NCBI GenBank assembly: GCA_900550035.1
Contig: URQS01000019.1
Span: 1-53,286, forward strand
Source of the DNA: an uncultured Prevotella sp.
GTDB taxonomy: Bacteria > Bacteroidota > Bacteroidia > Bacteroidales > Bacteroidaceae
Direction: 5' to 3'
DNA: 53,286 bases
Under the pieces are notes generated by a model. It did no database searches, had not been told where the DNA came from, and saw only the letters and a list, made by a program, of their open reading frames with translations. Of this stretch, positions 1 through 6,016 are shown piece by piece; positions within the stretch are counted from its first letter, which is position 1, and every line of letters begins with the position of its first letter. Made by a program: the position numbers and the translations under genes.

Positions 1-149
1 CGAAAATCAAAGCCTTCAGAGCATCGCTAAGGGGTATCGTTGATGAAAAGTTCTTTCTGTATCGACTTGCAAAGATTTATGCTTATCCCCACTAAATTTC
101 CACTGAGCCGCGATTCCCTCGGCTCTATGCGGCAAGTTATGGGCAAAAA

Positions 150-241
150 AATAAGCCCACAACCTAAGAAAAATGTTGGTCGGGCTTGAACATATATCCT
201 CGCCCTTTGTTCATGCGGAGTGCTCCGCATTGTAATCGTAG
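150..241 (-). ncRNA. Possible short structured RNA near the left edge
   Basis: A minus-strand promoter (-7 TACCTTTG at 255-248, CTTG at 279-276, 20-nt spacing) predicts a start near 241. The RNA would contain a perfect 8-bp hairpin (213-220 with 223-230) and then a stem (153-164 with 175-187) followed by a run of T on the minus strand, which looks like an intrinsic terminator. A further small hairpin (105-110 with 120-125) lies downstream. Open frames crossing this stretch have no recognisable domain. It could instead be the structured leader of a gene to the left of the window. Confidence 0.35.
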
Positions 242-247
242 CGATGG

Positions 248-279
248 CAAAGGTAGAGAATAAGATTGAAACGGGCAAG
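248..279 (-). promoter_or_regulatory. Bacteroidota-type promoter
   Basis: The minus strand has CTTG, 20 nt, then TACCTTTG, matching the TTTG-N20-TAnnTTTG pattern seen at several other sites here. It would drive the structured RNA reading to the left edge. Confidence 0.5.
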
Positions 280-390
280 CGTTTTGTGGAAAATCTTTCA
301 AAAAAAGTGCAGGCAAGGAATGAAAAGGAATAAATTCCTCGTAATTCCTTGCAAATTCCTCGCAATTCGTTCGGGATGGGTAACAACACG

Positions 391-419
391 AAAAAGCCCC
401 GAAGACGAAGCCCCGGGGC
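391..419 (-). terminator. Intrinsic terminator (family 1)
   Basis: GC-rich arms (396-401 with 414-419) are followed on the minus strand by five T. The sequence is nearly the same as the terminator at 1931-1960. It probably ends the transcript of the 701-1765 gene. Confidence 0.65.
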
Positions 420-540
420 AAATCTTTGAAAAGTATACTAATATCTGAATAAATGAAGTAACATTTTAGTTAAAGTGCCATTGCAATGCAGCAAGTTATA
501 AATATAATTATTAACTTTGCATTATCATTCATCATCCATT

Positions 541-789
541 ATGAAGCAAATAATCCACACACTAATATTATATATCGGAGTAACGGCAGTAATAGCTGTC
601 ACTCTAAGCTTCGTAATGTGCAATTTAGTATATTATCTTATTTCACAGAATCACACAGTAATCATTTTGACAGAAATAAGCTCATACATATTGGCAATAA
701 TTATTGTTGTGCTCCATGTTCGGTGCTATCCTCTAAGTTTTCAGGAGCGTCAGCGCTTGCCATTCTTTCAGGTGCGACGTCTTCAGTAA
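541..789 (+). CDS. Small membrane protein (doubtful)
   Basis: An 82-aa frame starts at ATG 541, just after a -7-like TAACTTTG (512-519). It has two hydrophobic stretches, roughly residues 4-29 and 40-57, followed by a basic tail. It converges on and overlaps the last 89 bases of the leftward gene at 701-1765. That, together with the leftward terminator at 391-419 beyond it, argues against it. I recognise no family. It may be a chance frame in the antisense of an untranslated region, or a small antisense-regulated membrane peptide of toxin type. Confidence 0.3.
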   Translation: MKQIIHTLILYIGVTAVIAVTLSFVMCNLVYYLISQNHTVIILTEISSYILAIIIVVLHVRCYPLSFQERQRLPFFQVRRLQ

Positions 790-1765
790 CGTGTTCTATA
801 CGCATGTTTTTGAGCCGTTCTTGCAATCTTATTTTCCGATCTGTTTGATATTCAAGATATTTAAGTACACTGTCAGTTATTTGTTGAACAAGTGGGCCAA
901 GACCCTTAGTTTCTATTTCACAATTAAAAATCTTAATACGACCTCCCAGCGTCATAATACCACCAATAACGATAAGAGCTAATGTCAACAAATATTTACT
1001 ACCCTCTGGACATATCATCATAATATCGCCAGGCGACTGGACATTTATAGTCATTTTAATTTTTGTCAAATCAACATCTATACCATTCTGGCGAGATACA
1101 GCCTTGAAAAGTTCACCAAGGTCAGACAAAAAGCAAAAATCATCCCACGACAAACCTTTGTCTTGATTTACGCGTAGCACCAGATAAGAGTTTTCACCCT
1201 TAGTATACAATGGCTCTATTTTACGGTCTATAAACTCCGCATAGTCATCAAGGCATGACATCGTTTGTTGATTACCGAGCCCCAATAGAAGTTTCGGGTC
1301 AAACTTATAGCGGTCTATAACATGTAGCCATTTTACTTTTCTGCGCTTGATGAAAGGACACTTCCCTTCTAAATGCTTAGAACCGTCCTCGTACATATCA
1401 CTTTTCACTATACCAATGGCGAATTTTCTTGACTGATGATTAGGCACAACTATGACGTCACCAATACTTAGACTACGATAAAACTTTATAATCTGTCCTA
1501 CTGCTTTGGCAAGTTGGGTCTTTGACATCTCATAATATTGCTCCTTCATCATAATCTTCAACATAGTCCTCGCCTTATTCTCAGATTGGGGAAGTTTATT
1601 CAAAAGGCTCATTAATATTTCGTTATAACCAATGGCAACAAATTCGTCTTCAACAAACTCATCAAAAAAGGTGCCACCCATAGAGCGGAAAAACCAATAA
1701 TGTTTTTCTGCATTGAGATTAGAAACAAGTGAACCAAGCTGTTCAATATTGTATTGCTCTTTCAT
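701..1765 (-). CDS. Membrane-anchored protein with PUA/EVE-like N-terminal half
   Basis: This 354-aa protein is not assigned with certainty. The N-terminal half (about 20-150) carries the pattern WFFRSMGGTFFDEF ... VAIGY followed by GDVIVVPNHQSRKFAIGIV. I associate this with the PUA/EVE-like modules found in front of Mrr-type restriction enzymes and other defence proteins. No nuclease motif follows. One strong transmembrane segment lies at about 258-278, and the C-terminus is charged with a coiled-coil look. The gene is a stand-alone unit with a promoter at 1897-1928, possibly a second at 1790-1820, and a terminator at 391-419. The layout suggests cargo carried by the mobile element, perhaps with a defence or sensing role, but that is inference. 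The start at 1765 fits the A-rich leader. Confidence 0.75.
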   Translation of the reverse strand: MKEQYNIEQLGSLVSNLNAEKHYWFFRSMGGTFFDEFVEDEFVAIGYNEILMSLLNKLPQSENKARTMLKIMMKEQYYEMSKTQLAKAVGQIIKFYRSLSIGDVIVVPNHQSRKFAIGIVKSDMYEDGSKHLEGKCPFIKRRKVKWLHVIDRYKFDPKLLLGLGNQQTMSCLDDYAEFIDRKIEPLYTKGENSYLVLRVNQDKGLSWDDFCFLSDLGELFKAVSRQNGIDVDLTKIKMTINVQSPGDIMMICPEGSKYLLTLALIVIGGIMTLGGRIKIFNCEIETKGLGPLVQQITDSVLKYLEYQTDRKIRLQERLKNMRIEHVTEDVAPERMASADAPENLEDSTEHGAQQ

Positions 1766-1789
1766 TATTCAAAATTTTAAAACATTGCA

Positions 1790-1820
1790 CAAAATTAGCA
1801 ATAAAAATTTGATTAAGCAA
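1790..1820 (-). promoter_or_regulatory. Promoter proximal to the 701-1765 gene
   Basis: TAATTTTG (1797-1790) with TTGC (1820-1817) lies 19 nt upstream on the minus strand, about 25 nt ahead of the ATG at 1765. Confidence 0.4.
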
Positions 1821-1896
1821 TATATGGCAAAAGAAAAGCGGCTGAAATCCTCACAGACTCCCACCGCTATATAAATGTTTTAAAATTTCGATATTG

Positions 1897-1928
1897 CAAA
1901 GTTAACCAATTTCGTGGAGACACGCAAA
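1897..1928 (-). promoter_or_regulatory. Strong promoter ahead of the 701-1765 gene
   Basis: TTTG (1928-1925), exactly 20 nt, then TAACTTTG (1904-1897) on the minus strand, directly after the terminator of the previous gene. The leader to ATG 1765 would be about 125 nt and includes a weak AGCGG/CCGCT stem. Confidence 0.6.
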
Positions 1929-1930
1929 TA

Positions 1931-1960
1931 AAAAAGCCCCGAAGCCGAAGCTCCGGGGCT
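1931..1960 (-). terminator. Intrinsic terminator (family 1)
   Basis: Arms at 1935-1941 and 1954-1960 with a T run on the minus strand. It sits 20 nt after the stop of the 81-aa gene and is a near-copy of the terminator at 391-419. Confidence 0.75.
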
Positions 1961-1980
1961 GGTGTCAAAAAAATAAGTTA

Positions 1981-2226
1981 TTACAACTTGTCAGCCGTCA
2001 TTCTCAGACGGTTTGCTATATCCACGAGTGCACCCTTCAGACGCTCGCGGTCGATGTCGCTGAAGTCGTCGGGCTTGCCGTTGTTGCGCCCGCTGAACTT
2101 ATGATAAAGCCAGCTGCGTGATTTACCGAAATAGTTCTGTGCGAGATAAGCCCAATTAATGTCTTCGTACACATCATTGAGCACCTGGCGCACTGTTGTC
2201 TGCTGATTTACGATTGCATATTCCAT
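1981..2226 (-). CDS. Small phage/mobile-element protein, DUF5053-like
   Basis: An 81-aa soluble protein with the core NWAYLAQNYFGKSRSWLYHK and a C-terminal helix ending in ADKL. The pattern matches what I remember of the DUF5053 family, small proteins common in Bacteroides mobile elements with no known function. The repeated aromatic and basic residues in the core suggest a small helix-turn-helix-like nucleic-acid binder, but no catalytic motif is visible. It lies 44 nt downstream of the 43-aa gene and probably shares its promoter. A hairpin at about 2242-2263 sits in the gap, followed by an A-rich start region. A family-1 terminator follows. Confidence 0.75.
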   Translation of the reverse strand: MEYAIVNQQTTVRQVLNDVYEDINWAYLAQNYFGKSRSWLYHKFSGRNNGKPDDFSDIDRERLKGALVDIANRLRMTADKL

Positions 2227-2270
2227 ATTTATATTTTTTTATGCCATCCCTCGAAAGGGAGGGCTTTAGG

Positions 2271-2402
2271 TTATTCATTCTCCATAAGCTCGTAGACTAA
2301 ATCTATTATGTAGATTTCAAGTTCTCGTGCTCCGTTAGGGTAGGCTTTTCTGTAATTTCTGATAGCCTCAATCAGTTCTTTTTCTTTTTCTGTGTACTTC
2401 AT
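2271..2402 (-). CDS. Conserved-looking 43-aa protein
   Basis: ATG at 2402 and stop at 2271 encode MKYTEKEKELIEAIRNYRKA followed by YPNGARELEIYIIDLVYELM and ENE. It is predicted to be two charged amphipathic helices. I recall similar peptides in Bacteroides mobile elements, but no function. Support comes from a perfect promoter (2424-2455) about 22 nt upstream, an A-rich leader and a downstream partner gene. The two AT-rich dyads around the promoter suggest that it, or the 81-aa partner, is autoregulated, perhaps as an antitoxin-like or Cro-like protein. No toxin partner is evident. Confidence 0.7.
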   Translation of the reverse strand: MKYTEKEKELIEAIRNYRKAYPNGARELEIYIIDLVYELMENE

Positions 2403-2423
2403 AACTTATTTATTTTGACAATG

Positions 2424-2488
2424 CAAAGGTAATCATCTTTTGATTATTACGCAAATATTTTAACACAAAAATCATCAAAAGATTATTA
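2424..2488 (-). promoter_or_regulatory. Promoter with two dyad operators
   Basis: TTTG (2455-2452), 20 nt, TACCTTTG (2431-2424) on the minus strand. Two related AATCAT...GATTATTA dyads lie at 2431-2449 (inside the spacer) and 2470-2488, 39 nt apart. This is a typical arrangement for a repressed small operon. Confidence 0.6.
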
Positions 2489-2497
2489 TTTAACAAT

Positions 2498-2532
2498 CAA
2501 AAAAGCCCCCGATGCATCTCGCACCGAGGGCT
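2498..2532 (-). terminator. Intrinsic terminator of hicAB (family 2)
   Basis: Twelve-base arms (2504-2515 and 2521-2532) pair fully on the minus strand, counting wobbles, with a 5-nt loop and a following T run. The left arm is identical to that of the terminator at 3448-3480. Confidence 0.8.
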
Positions 2533-2620
2533 CAACGAGTTCTTTTAATCATGAAACGTTGCGAAGTCAGAACTTGCAGCGGTCATAGTGCCGCATGGTC
2601 GGGCGGCGGTGTTGAATATA

Positions 2621-3028
2621 TTAAACAGTGACCATTTCAATATCCTTGGCAAGCCGGCGCAGACCCGACTTTATTTTCTCCACCTGCTGAGGGCGCGGCT
2701 TCGATATGCCGCTCGCATAGTGTGAAAGCTGCTTCTGGTTGATGCCCGTTATCGACTGAAGGGCGGAAAACGAGAATATGCCACGATAGTAGTCTAGCAA
2801 CGTAGCCACATCAAAATCGTAGACGAGTCTATACTCACCGTCGAACACCTCCGGGTATGCATCACCGTCTTTACGTCTGCCTTCGAGCCAGAAGTCAACG
2901 CTCTCCTGGACATACCCCTTAAAGCCCTCAAGGTCGCCGTCGTAGGCAACGACCCAACCTGGCAGTAAGTCGCAAGCACAACAGTAGCCGTCAGCAGTAC
3001 GGGCAGCTTTAATCACAACATCGCTCAT
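2621..3028 (-). CDS. hicB: HicB-type antitoxin with C-terminal HTH
   Basis: A 135-aa protein. The N-terminal half (about 1-75) has the HicB degenerate RNase H-like pattern, with a Y-x-A-x-C-D-L-L-P-G-W segment and an E-G-F/D-F-W-L-E-G helix. The C-terminal half (about 85-130) is an XRE-type helix-turn-helix centred on LQSITGINQKQLSHYASGI. HicB proteins bind and block the HicA RNase and repress their own operon through this domain. Here it lies downstream of hicA, the usual toxin-first order, but is separated by 131 nt holding two hairpins rather than overlapping. A family-2 terminator follows. Confidence 0.85.
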   Translation of the reverse strand: MSDVVIKAARTADGYCCACDLLPGWVVAYDGDLEGFKGYVQESVDFWLEGRRKDGDAYPEVFDGEYRLVYDFDVATLLDYYRGIFSFSALQSITGINQKQLSHYASGISKPRPQQVEKIKSGLRRLAKDIEMVTV

Positions 3029-3060
3029 AATATATATATTTTATATGTTAGCCTTAAAAT

Positions 3061-3148
3061 AGGTGGCAGCCACGACCGCCACCTTTCTTTGTCGAATATC
3101 CAACAAGCGTCTGTTTCGAATGTAGGGGAGGGGCGGAGCTTCAGCTCC
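3061..3148 (-). promoter_or_regulatory. Two hairpins in the hicA-hicB gap
   Basis: Perfect stems at 3061-3067 with 3078-3084 (7 bp) and 3135-3140 with 3143-3148 (6 bp, extended by G/C pairs on both sides). They lie in the 131-nt untranslated gap between toxin and antitoxin and could attenuate or protect part of the message. Confidence 0.4.
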
Positions 3149-3159
3149 ACCCCAGTTCG

Positions 3160-3357
3160 TCAGAACCTAAGCCCCGACTGCCGTTCAATACTACTGAGGA
3201 GCCATCCGCAGATAGATGTTGAAGGCTTGCCGTTGACAGTCACAACACCCTTTTTGGTAGGATGTTTGAACTCTCTGTGGTCTCCGCTGTAACGGTCTAA
3301 GTACCAGCCGTCATCAGCCAAGATTCTCAGAATCTTAGAAACTTTTACATTTTTCAT
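3160..3357 (-). CDS. hicA: HicA-type mRNA interferase toxin
   Basis: A 65-aa protein with the HicA double-stranded-RNA-binding fold pattern: KVSKILRILADDGW, then RYSGDHREFKHP with the catalytic His at 27, then the VTVNGKPS strand and a short terminal helix. HicA cleaves mRNA and stops growth until HicB neutralises it. The length is standard for the family. The Gly-Asp-His variant replaces the more usual Gly-Ser-His. It is the first gene of the hicAB operon, 29 nt downstream of a clear promoter with operator repeats. As element cargo it may act in maintenance or abortive defence. Confidence 0.85.
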   Translation of the reverse strand: MKNVKVSKILRILADDGWYLDRYSGDHREFKHPTKKGVVTVNGKPSTSICGWLLSSIERQSGLRF

Positions 3358-3385
3358 AGATCGCTTGTTTAATAATCCAACACTG

Positions 3386-3443
3386 CAAAGGTAGTAATTT
3401 TACTACGAACTACCAAACAAAACAATAACTATTTTACTACGAA
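3386..3443 (-). promoter_or_regulatory. hicAB promoter with operators
   Basis: TTTG (3417-3414), 20 nt, TACCTTTG (3393-3386) on the minus strand. A GTAGTA-ATTT-TACTAC palindrome (3391-3406) covers the spacer, and the 13-mer ATTTTACTACGAA is repeated at 3397-3409 and 3431-3443 (34-nt step). These are likely HicB binding sites. Confidence 0.7.
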
Positions 3444-3447
3444 ATAC

Positions 3448-3480
3448 AAAAAAGCCCCCGATGCTTTCGCACCAGAGGCT
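3448..3480 (-). terminator. Intrinsic terminator (family 2)
   Basis: Twelve-base arms 3453-3464 and 3469-3480 pair completely, with wobbles, around a GAAA tetraloop on the minus strand and are followed by six T. Confidence 0.8.
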
Positions 3481-3764
3481 CACCGATTAGAATTTGTTAA
3501 CCCTGAGGAGTAGCTTCACAGCCACTTGTATATATATGTCGTATGAATAAAAAATTAATTATAGCTAAAACCTTAAATCTAACAATTAACTGTAAATTAC
3601 AAAGCCACAGGTACCTTCACAGGCACCTGATGCCTTTAGCAAATTGGTTCTAAAAACCCTGTTTAACCTTTGTCTAGTATGAGAGACACGAGTCGCTACT
3701 CGTGCGCACACACAAAATGTATGAAATTCAAATTGTTCTATCCTTAAAAAATTACCAAATGAAT
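3448..3764 (-). ncRNA. Probable structured non-coding RNA between radC and hicA
   Basis: A minus-strand promoter at 3771-3802 and the terminator at 3448-3480 delimit a transcript of about 315 nt. I find no ATG on the minus strand between about 3765 and 3485. It contains a 7-bp hairpin (3687-3693 with 3698-3704), a 9-bp hairpin with a GUGA tetraloop (3608-3616 with 3621-3629) and a 6-bp hairpin with a GUGA tetraloop (3510-3515 with 3520-3525). The terminator has a GAAA loop. It may be a regulatory RNA of the element. I recognise no known family. Confidence 0.5.
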
Positions 3765-3770
3765 CGCCTG

Positions 3771-3802
3771 CAAAGGTAAGGTTAAAATCTGACAAAAGCA
3801 AG
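3771..3802 (-). promoter_or_regulatory. Promoter of the 3.5-kb RNA
   Basis: CTTG (3802-3799), 20 nt, TACCTTTG (3778-3771) on the minus strand. It lies directly after the radC terminator cluster, so it starts a new unit. Confidence 0.5.
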
Positions 3803-3833
3803 ATAAAAACCAACTATAATAAGACAAATCACC

Positions 3834-3959
3834 AAAAAGCCCCTTGACGGTGGCTTTTTACCCCTCTGGGCCCCGCCGCGAAAAATGGCTGCGACGTTTT
3901 TCGCGGCGGGCGCAAAAAATCTCCCCACCATTTTGTTGACGTCGACAAAATGGTGGGGA
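3834..3959 (-). terminator. Triple hairpin ending the leftward late operon
   Basis: Three stems follow radC: 15-bp arms 3922-3936/3945-3959, 14-bp arms 3872-3885/3897-3910, and AAAAAGCC/GGCTTTTT at 3834-3841/3852-3859. The last has T runs on both strands and can stop transcription in either direction. Such a strong barrier suits the end of a long operon. Confidence 0.75.
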
Positions 3960-3967
3960 TAATCGTT

Positions 3968-4645
3968 TTATAGCTTCCCTTCTTCGTTGTAGCTGTAATA
4001 TTGTCTATCGGTAACGATAACGTGGTCAACGAGGAAAATCCGCATCGTTTCGCATGCTTTTTTTAGCTTGAGCGTCAGACTGTCGTCATCACGGCTTGGG
4101 CGGTTGTTGCCACTCGGATGGTTGTGTACGAGGGTGAGCGTAGTGGCGTTGTTTAAAAGAGCTTCTCGAAGAACCACACGCACATCCACAGCGGTCTCCG
4201 TCAGTCCACCACTCGAAAGCTTCACGGCTTTTATGAGCTTAAAGCGGTTGTTCATCAGAAGAACGTGCGCTTCTTCGTGGTCAGCCGTGCCCAACATCGG
4301 GCGGAAGTAGCGCCAAACGGCTTGGGCGTTGTCGAACACCTCACACTCGGATGCTGCTTCGTGCTCGATGCGCTTGGCAAGTTCGAACGCTGCTTGTATC
4401 GTCAAAGCCTTTTTAGGTCCTACGCCCTGCACTGCCTCATATTCTTCTGCCCTGCGGTTGGCAACATCCCGAAGACTGCCACCACACATATTCAGAAGCT
4501 GGCGAGCCTGCTGTAAGGCTGCGCCCTGGTCGTTGCCTTGTCCGATGATGATACTTAACAGCTCCACATTGTTGAGCGAAGCGAAACCGTTGTTATAAGC
4601 CTTGAAGTCGGGGCGCTCTTCGCGCAATAAAGAATTGTATTCCAT
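3968..4645 (-). CDS. radC: RadC-family JAB/MPN-domain protein
   Basis: A 225-aa protein of full family length. A helix-hairpin-helix-like segment (GVGPKKA at about 74-80) precedes a JAB/MPN domain with a perfect metal site: E near 124, then H174-x-H176, S184 and D187 (HxHx7Sx2D). RadC proteins are frequent on Bacteroidota mobile elements. The old link to DNA repair is weak and the substrate of the JAB domain is not known. It is the last gene of the leftward operon, 16 nt after the ComF-like gene, and is followed by a triple terminator. Confidence 0.9.
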   Translation of the reverse strand: MEYNSLLREERPDFKAYNNGFASLNNVELLSIIIGQGNDQGAALQQARQLLNMCGGSLRDVANRRAEEYEAVQGVGPKKALTIQAAFELAKRIEHEAASECEVFDNAQAVWRYFRPMLGTADHEEAHVLLMNNRFKLIKAVKLSSGGLTETAVDVRVVLREALLNNATTLTLVHNHPSGNNRPSRDDDSLTLKLKKACETMRIFLVDHVIVTDRQYYSYNEEGKL

Positions 4646-4661
4646 AATGTTCTATGTTAAG

Positions 4662-5192
4662 TTATTTGTTTACCAATACTGTACGAGCTAAGAACATAGC
4701 ACCCAACACGTTAGCGCCTACCGCTTCAAGTTCTTCGGCAAACTCCTCGGCTGTTGCGCCTGTAGTAATAAGGTCGTCGAAGAGTATCACGTTCTTGCCG
4801 TTGAAGAAATCGGGGTCGGTGCTCACGGCATAGCCGAACGACTCGCTGACGATGTGCTCGGGGTTGTTGTGCTTCGCCTCACGCTTGCCGAAGATGTTCA
4901 CGTGGTCCGTACCGTTCTGAATGCCCGTGCGCTTGCTCACCTCGGCAGCGAAGCGCTTGAAGCGTTTGAGATACTTGGCGTTGGTAGCAGCAGGAATGCA
5001 ACAAAGCACATAGTCTTGACAGCTCACGCCATACCATTTAGTAAGGCGTTCCGAAACGAGATTAATTGCGTAGTCGGTAGCGTCACGGCGACCGTCCTTA
5101 AACGCATAGATGAAGTTGCGGACACTCTCAGCGCCTTTGTCGGCAGTAGCGAAGCGCTTGGAAACGTATTTGTAGAAGTTGGCTGTACGCAT
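4662..5192 (-). CDS. ComF-like phosphoribosyltransferase
   Basis: A 176-aa protein with a type I phosphoribosyltransferase fold. The PRPP-binding signature is FDDLITTGAT at about 138-147, preceded by the hydrophobic strand NVIL. The N-terminal zinc ribbon of classical ComF is absent. ComF relatives assist handling of incoming single-stranded DNA, and the exact reaction is not established. The pairing with radC is common on mobile elements in this phylum, which suggests a shared DNA-processing role. The start at 5192 leaves an 824-nt gap to the terminase, which holds a large inverted repeat. Confidence 0.8.
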   Translation of the reverse strand: MRTANFYKYVSKRFATADKGAESVRNFIYAFKDGRRDATDYAINLVSERLTKWYGVSCQDYVLCCIPAATNAKYLKRFKRFAAEVSKRTGIQNGTDHVNIFGKREAKHNNPEHIVSESFGYAVSTDPDFFNGKNVILFDDLITTGATAEEFAEELEAVGANVLGAMFLARTVLVNK

Positions 5193-6016
5193 ATCGGGGA
5201 AATTTTGAGTTTTGAATTATTCTCAGAGGCGAGAAAAGAGCTTTTTACATCTCTCATCTGTAGCCCGTTTGAGAGTTTTTTTTATTATTCACGTCGGGTC
5301 GAATTTCGCTTTTTACGCCGCACCCAAACGGCGGAGCCAAGGCGATAGGACAAGAAAATGGAGCTGAATTTTCACGGAAAACCGAGTTTGTGGAAGGAAG
5401 CCGTAGGAAGAAGAAACTCGGAAGGCTGCCGAAAAAATTCAGAGCCATTAGCACAGCGGTTCTTGGCAGACAGCCGTCCGCCGTAACTTCGCGAAGTAAA
5501 AACGATATTAGATTCTACCCGATGTACCATAGCCACAAAAAGGCTCTCATACGGATAAGCGCAAGATGTCAAAAAATCATTCTCTAACCGAGAATACCGA
5601 TATAAGGGCTTGTCCCGACAAGCGTTTTTGCTTCTTTTCCGCAATAAAAAGAAGCCGAAAAATAAGAAATGAGCGCCAAAAAGCGCACCTTTTCCATACC
5701 CGCAAAATCTTTCAGCCTAAAAATCAACGACTTAGGCTGAAAGATTTTGCGGGGTGCATCAAATTCACTTTGAGCAGCACTACACCGCCCTGCGCTGCGT
5801 TCGCAATTGCCTCCCCCTCCTTGAGCGGAATATGTAGGACGAACCGCCCAATATGTGACTTTGAGGGGTTGCGAGCTAACGGCACACCCCTCATCAGCGG
5901 TTTAGCAGACCACACAAGCAGACAGGCAATTGCCACAAACAGAAAAGCCACCGACGCATCACGCGCCAGTGGCAAGCAAATCAAAAACTATTATCACAAA
6001 ACAACGTAGAAAAAAC
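5193..6016. other. 824-nt gap with no convincing gene
   Basis: The gap between the large terminase and the ComF-like gene carries two overlapping open frames. One (5566-6009, plus) is basic and low-complexity-like. The other (5724-5984, minus) starts with a hydrophobic segment. Neither has a recognisable domain, a promoter or a start context. The outstanding structure is the inverted repeat listed separately. I have an unverified impression that similar translated fragments occur as hypothetical proteins in other Prevotella genomes, which would fit a conserved structured DNA or RNA rather than a protein. Confidence 0.4.
5699..5753. repeat. 22-bp perfect inverted repeat
   Basis: Arms 5699-5720 and 5732-5753 are exact reverse complements with an 11-nt centre. 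There is no T run on either side, so it is not a standard intrinsic terminator. It could be a processing hairpin, a protein-binding or packaging signal, or an attenuator after the terminase gene. Confidence 0.8.

Noticed and set aside
27..389. 120-codon minus-strand frame at the left edge
   Set aside because: It crosses a promoter, several hairpins and a probable terminator, so an RNA is the better reading.
5566..6009. 147-codon plus-strand frame in the terL-comF gap
   Set aside because: No promoter, start context or domain. It runs opposite to the operon and over the large inverted repeat.
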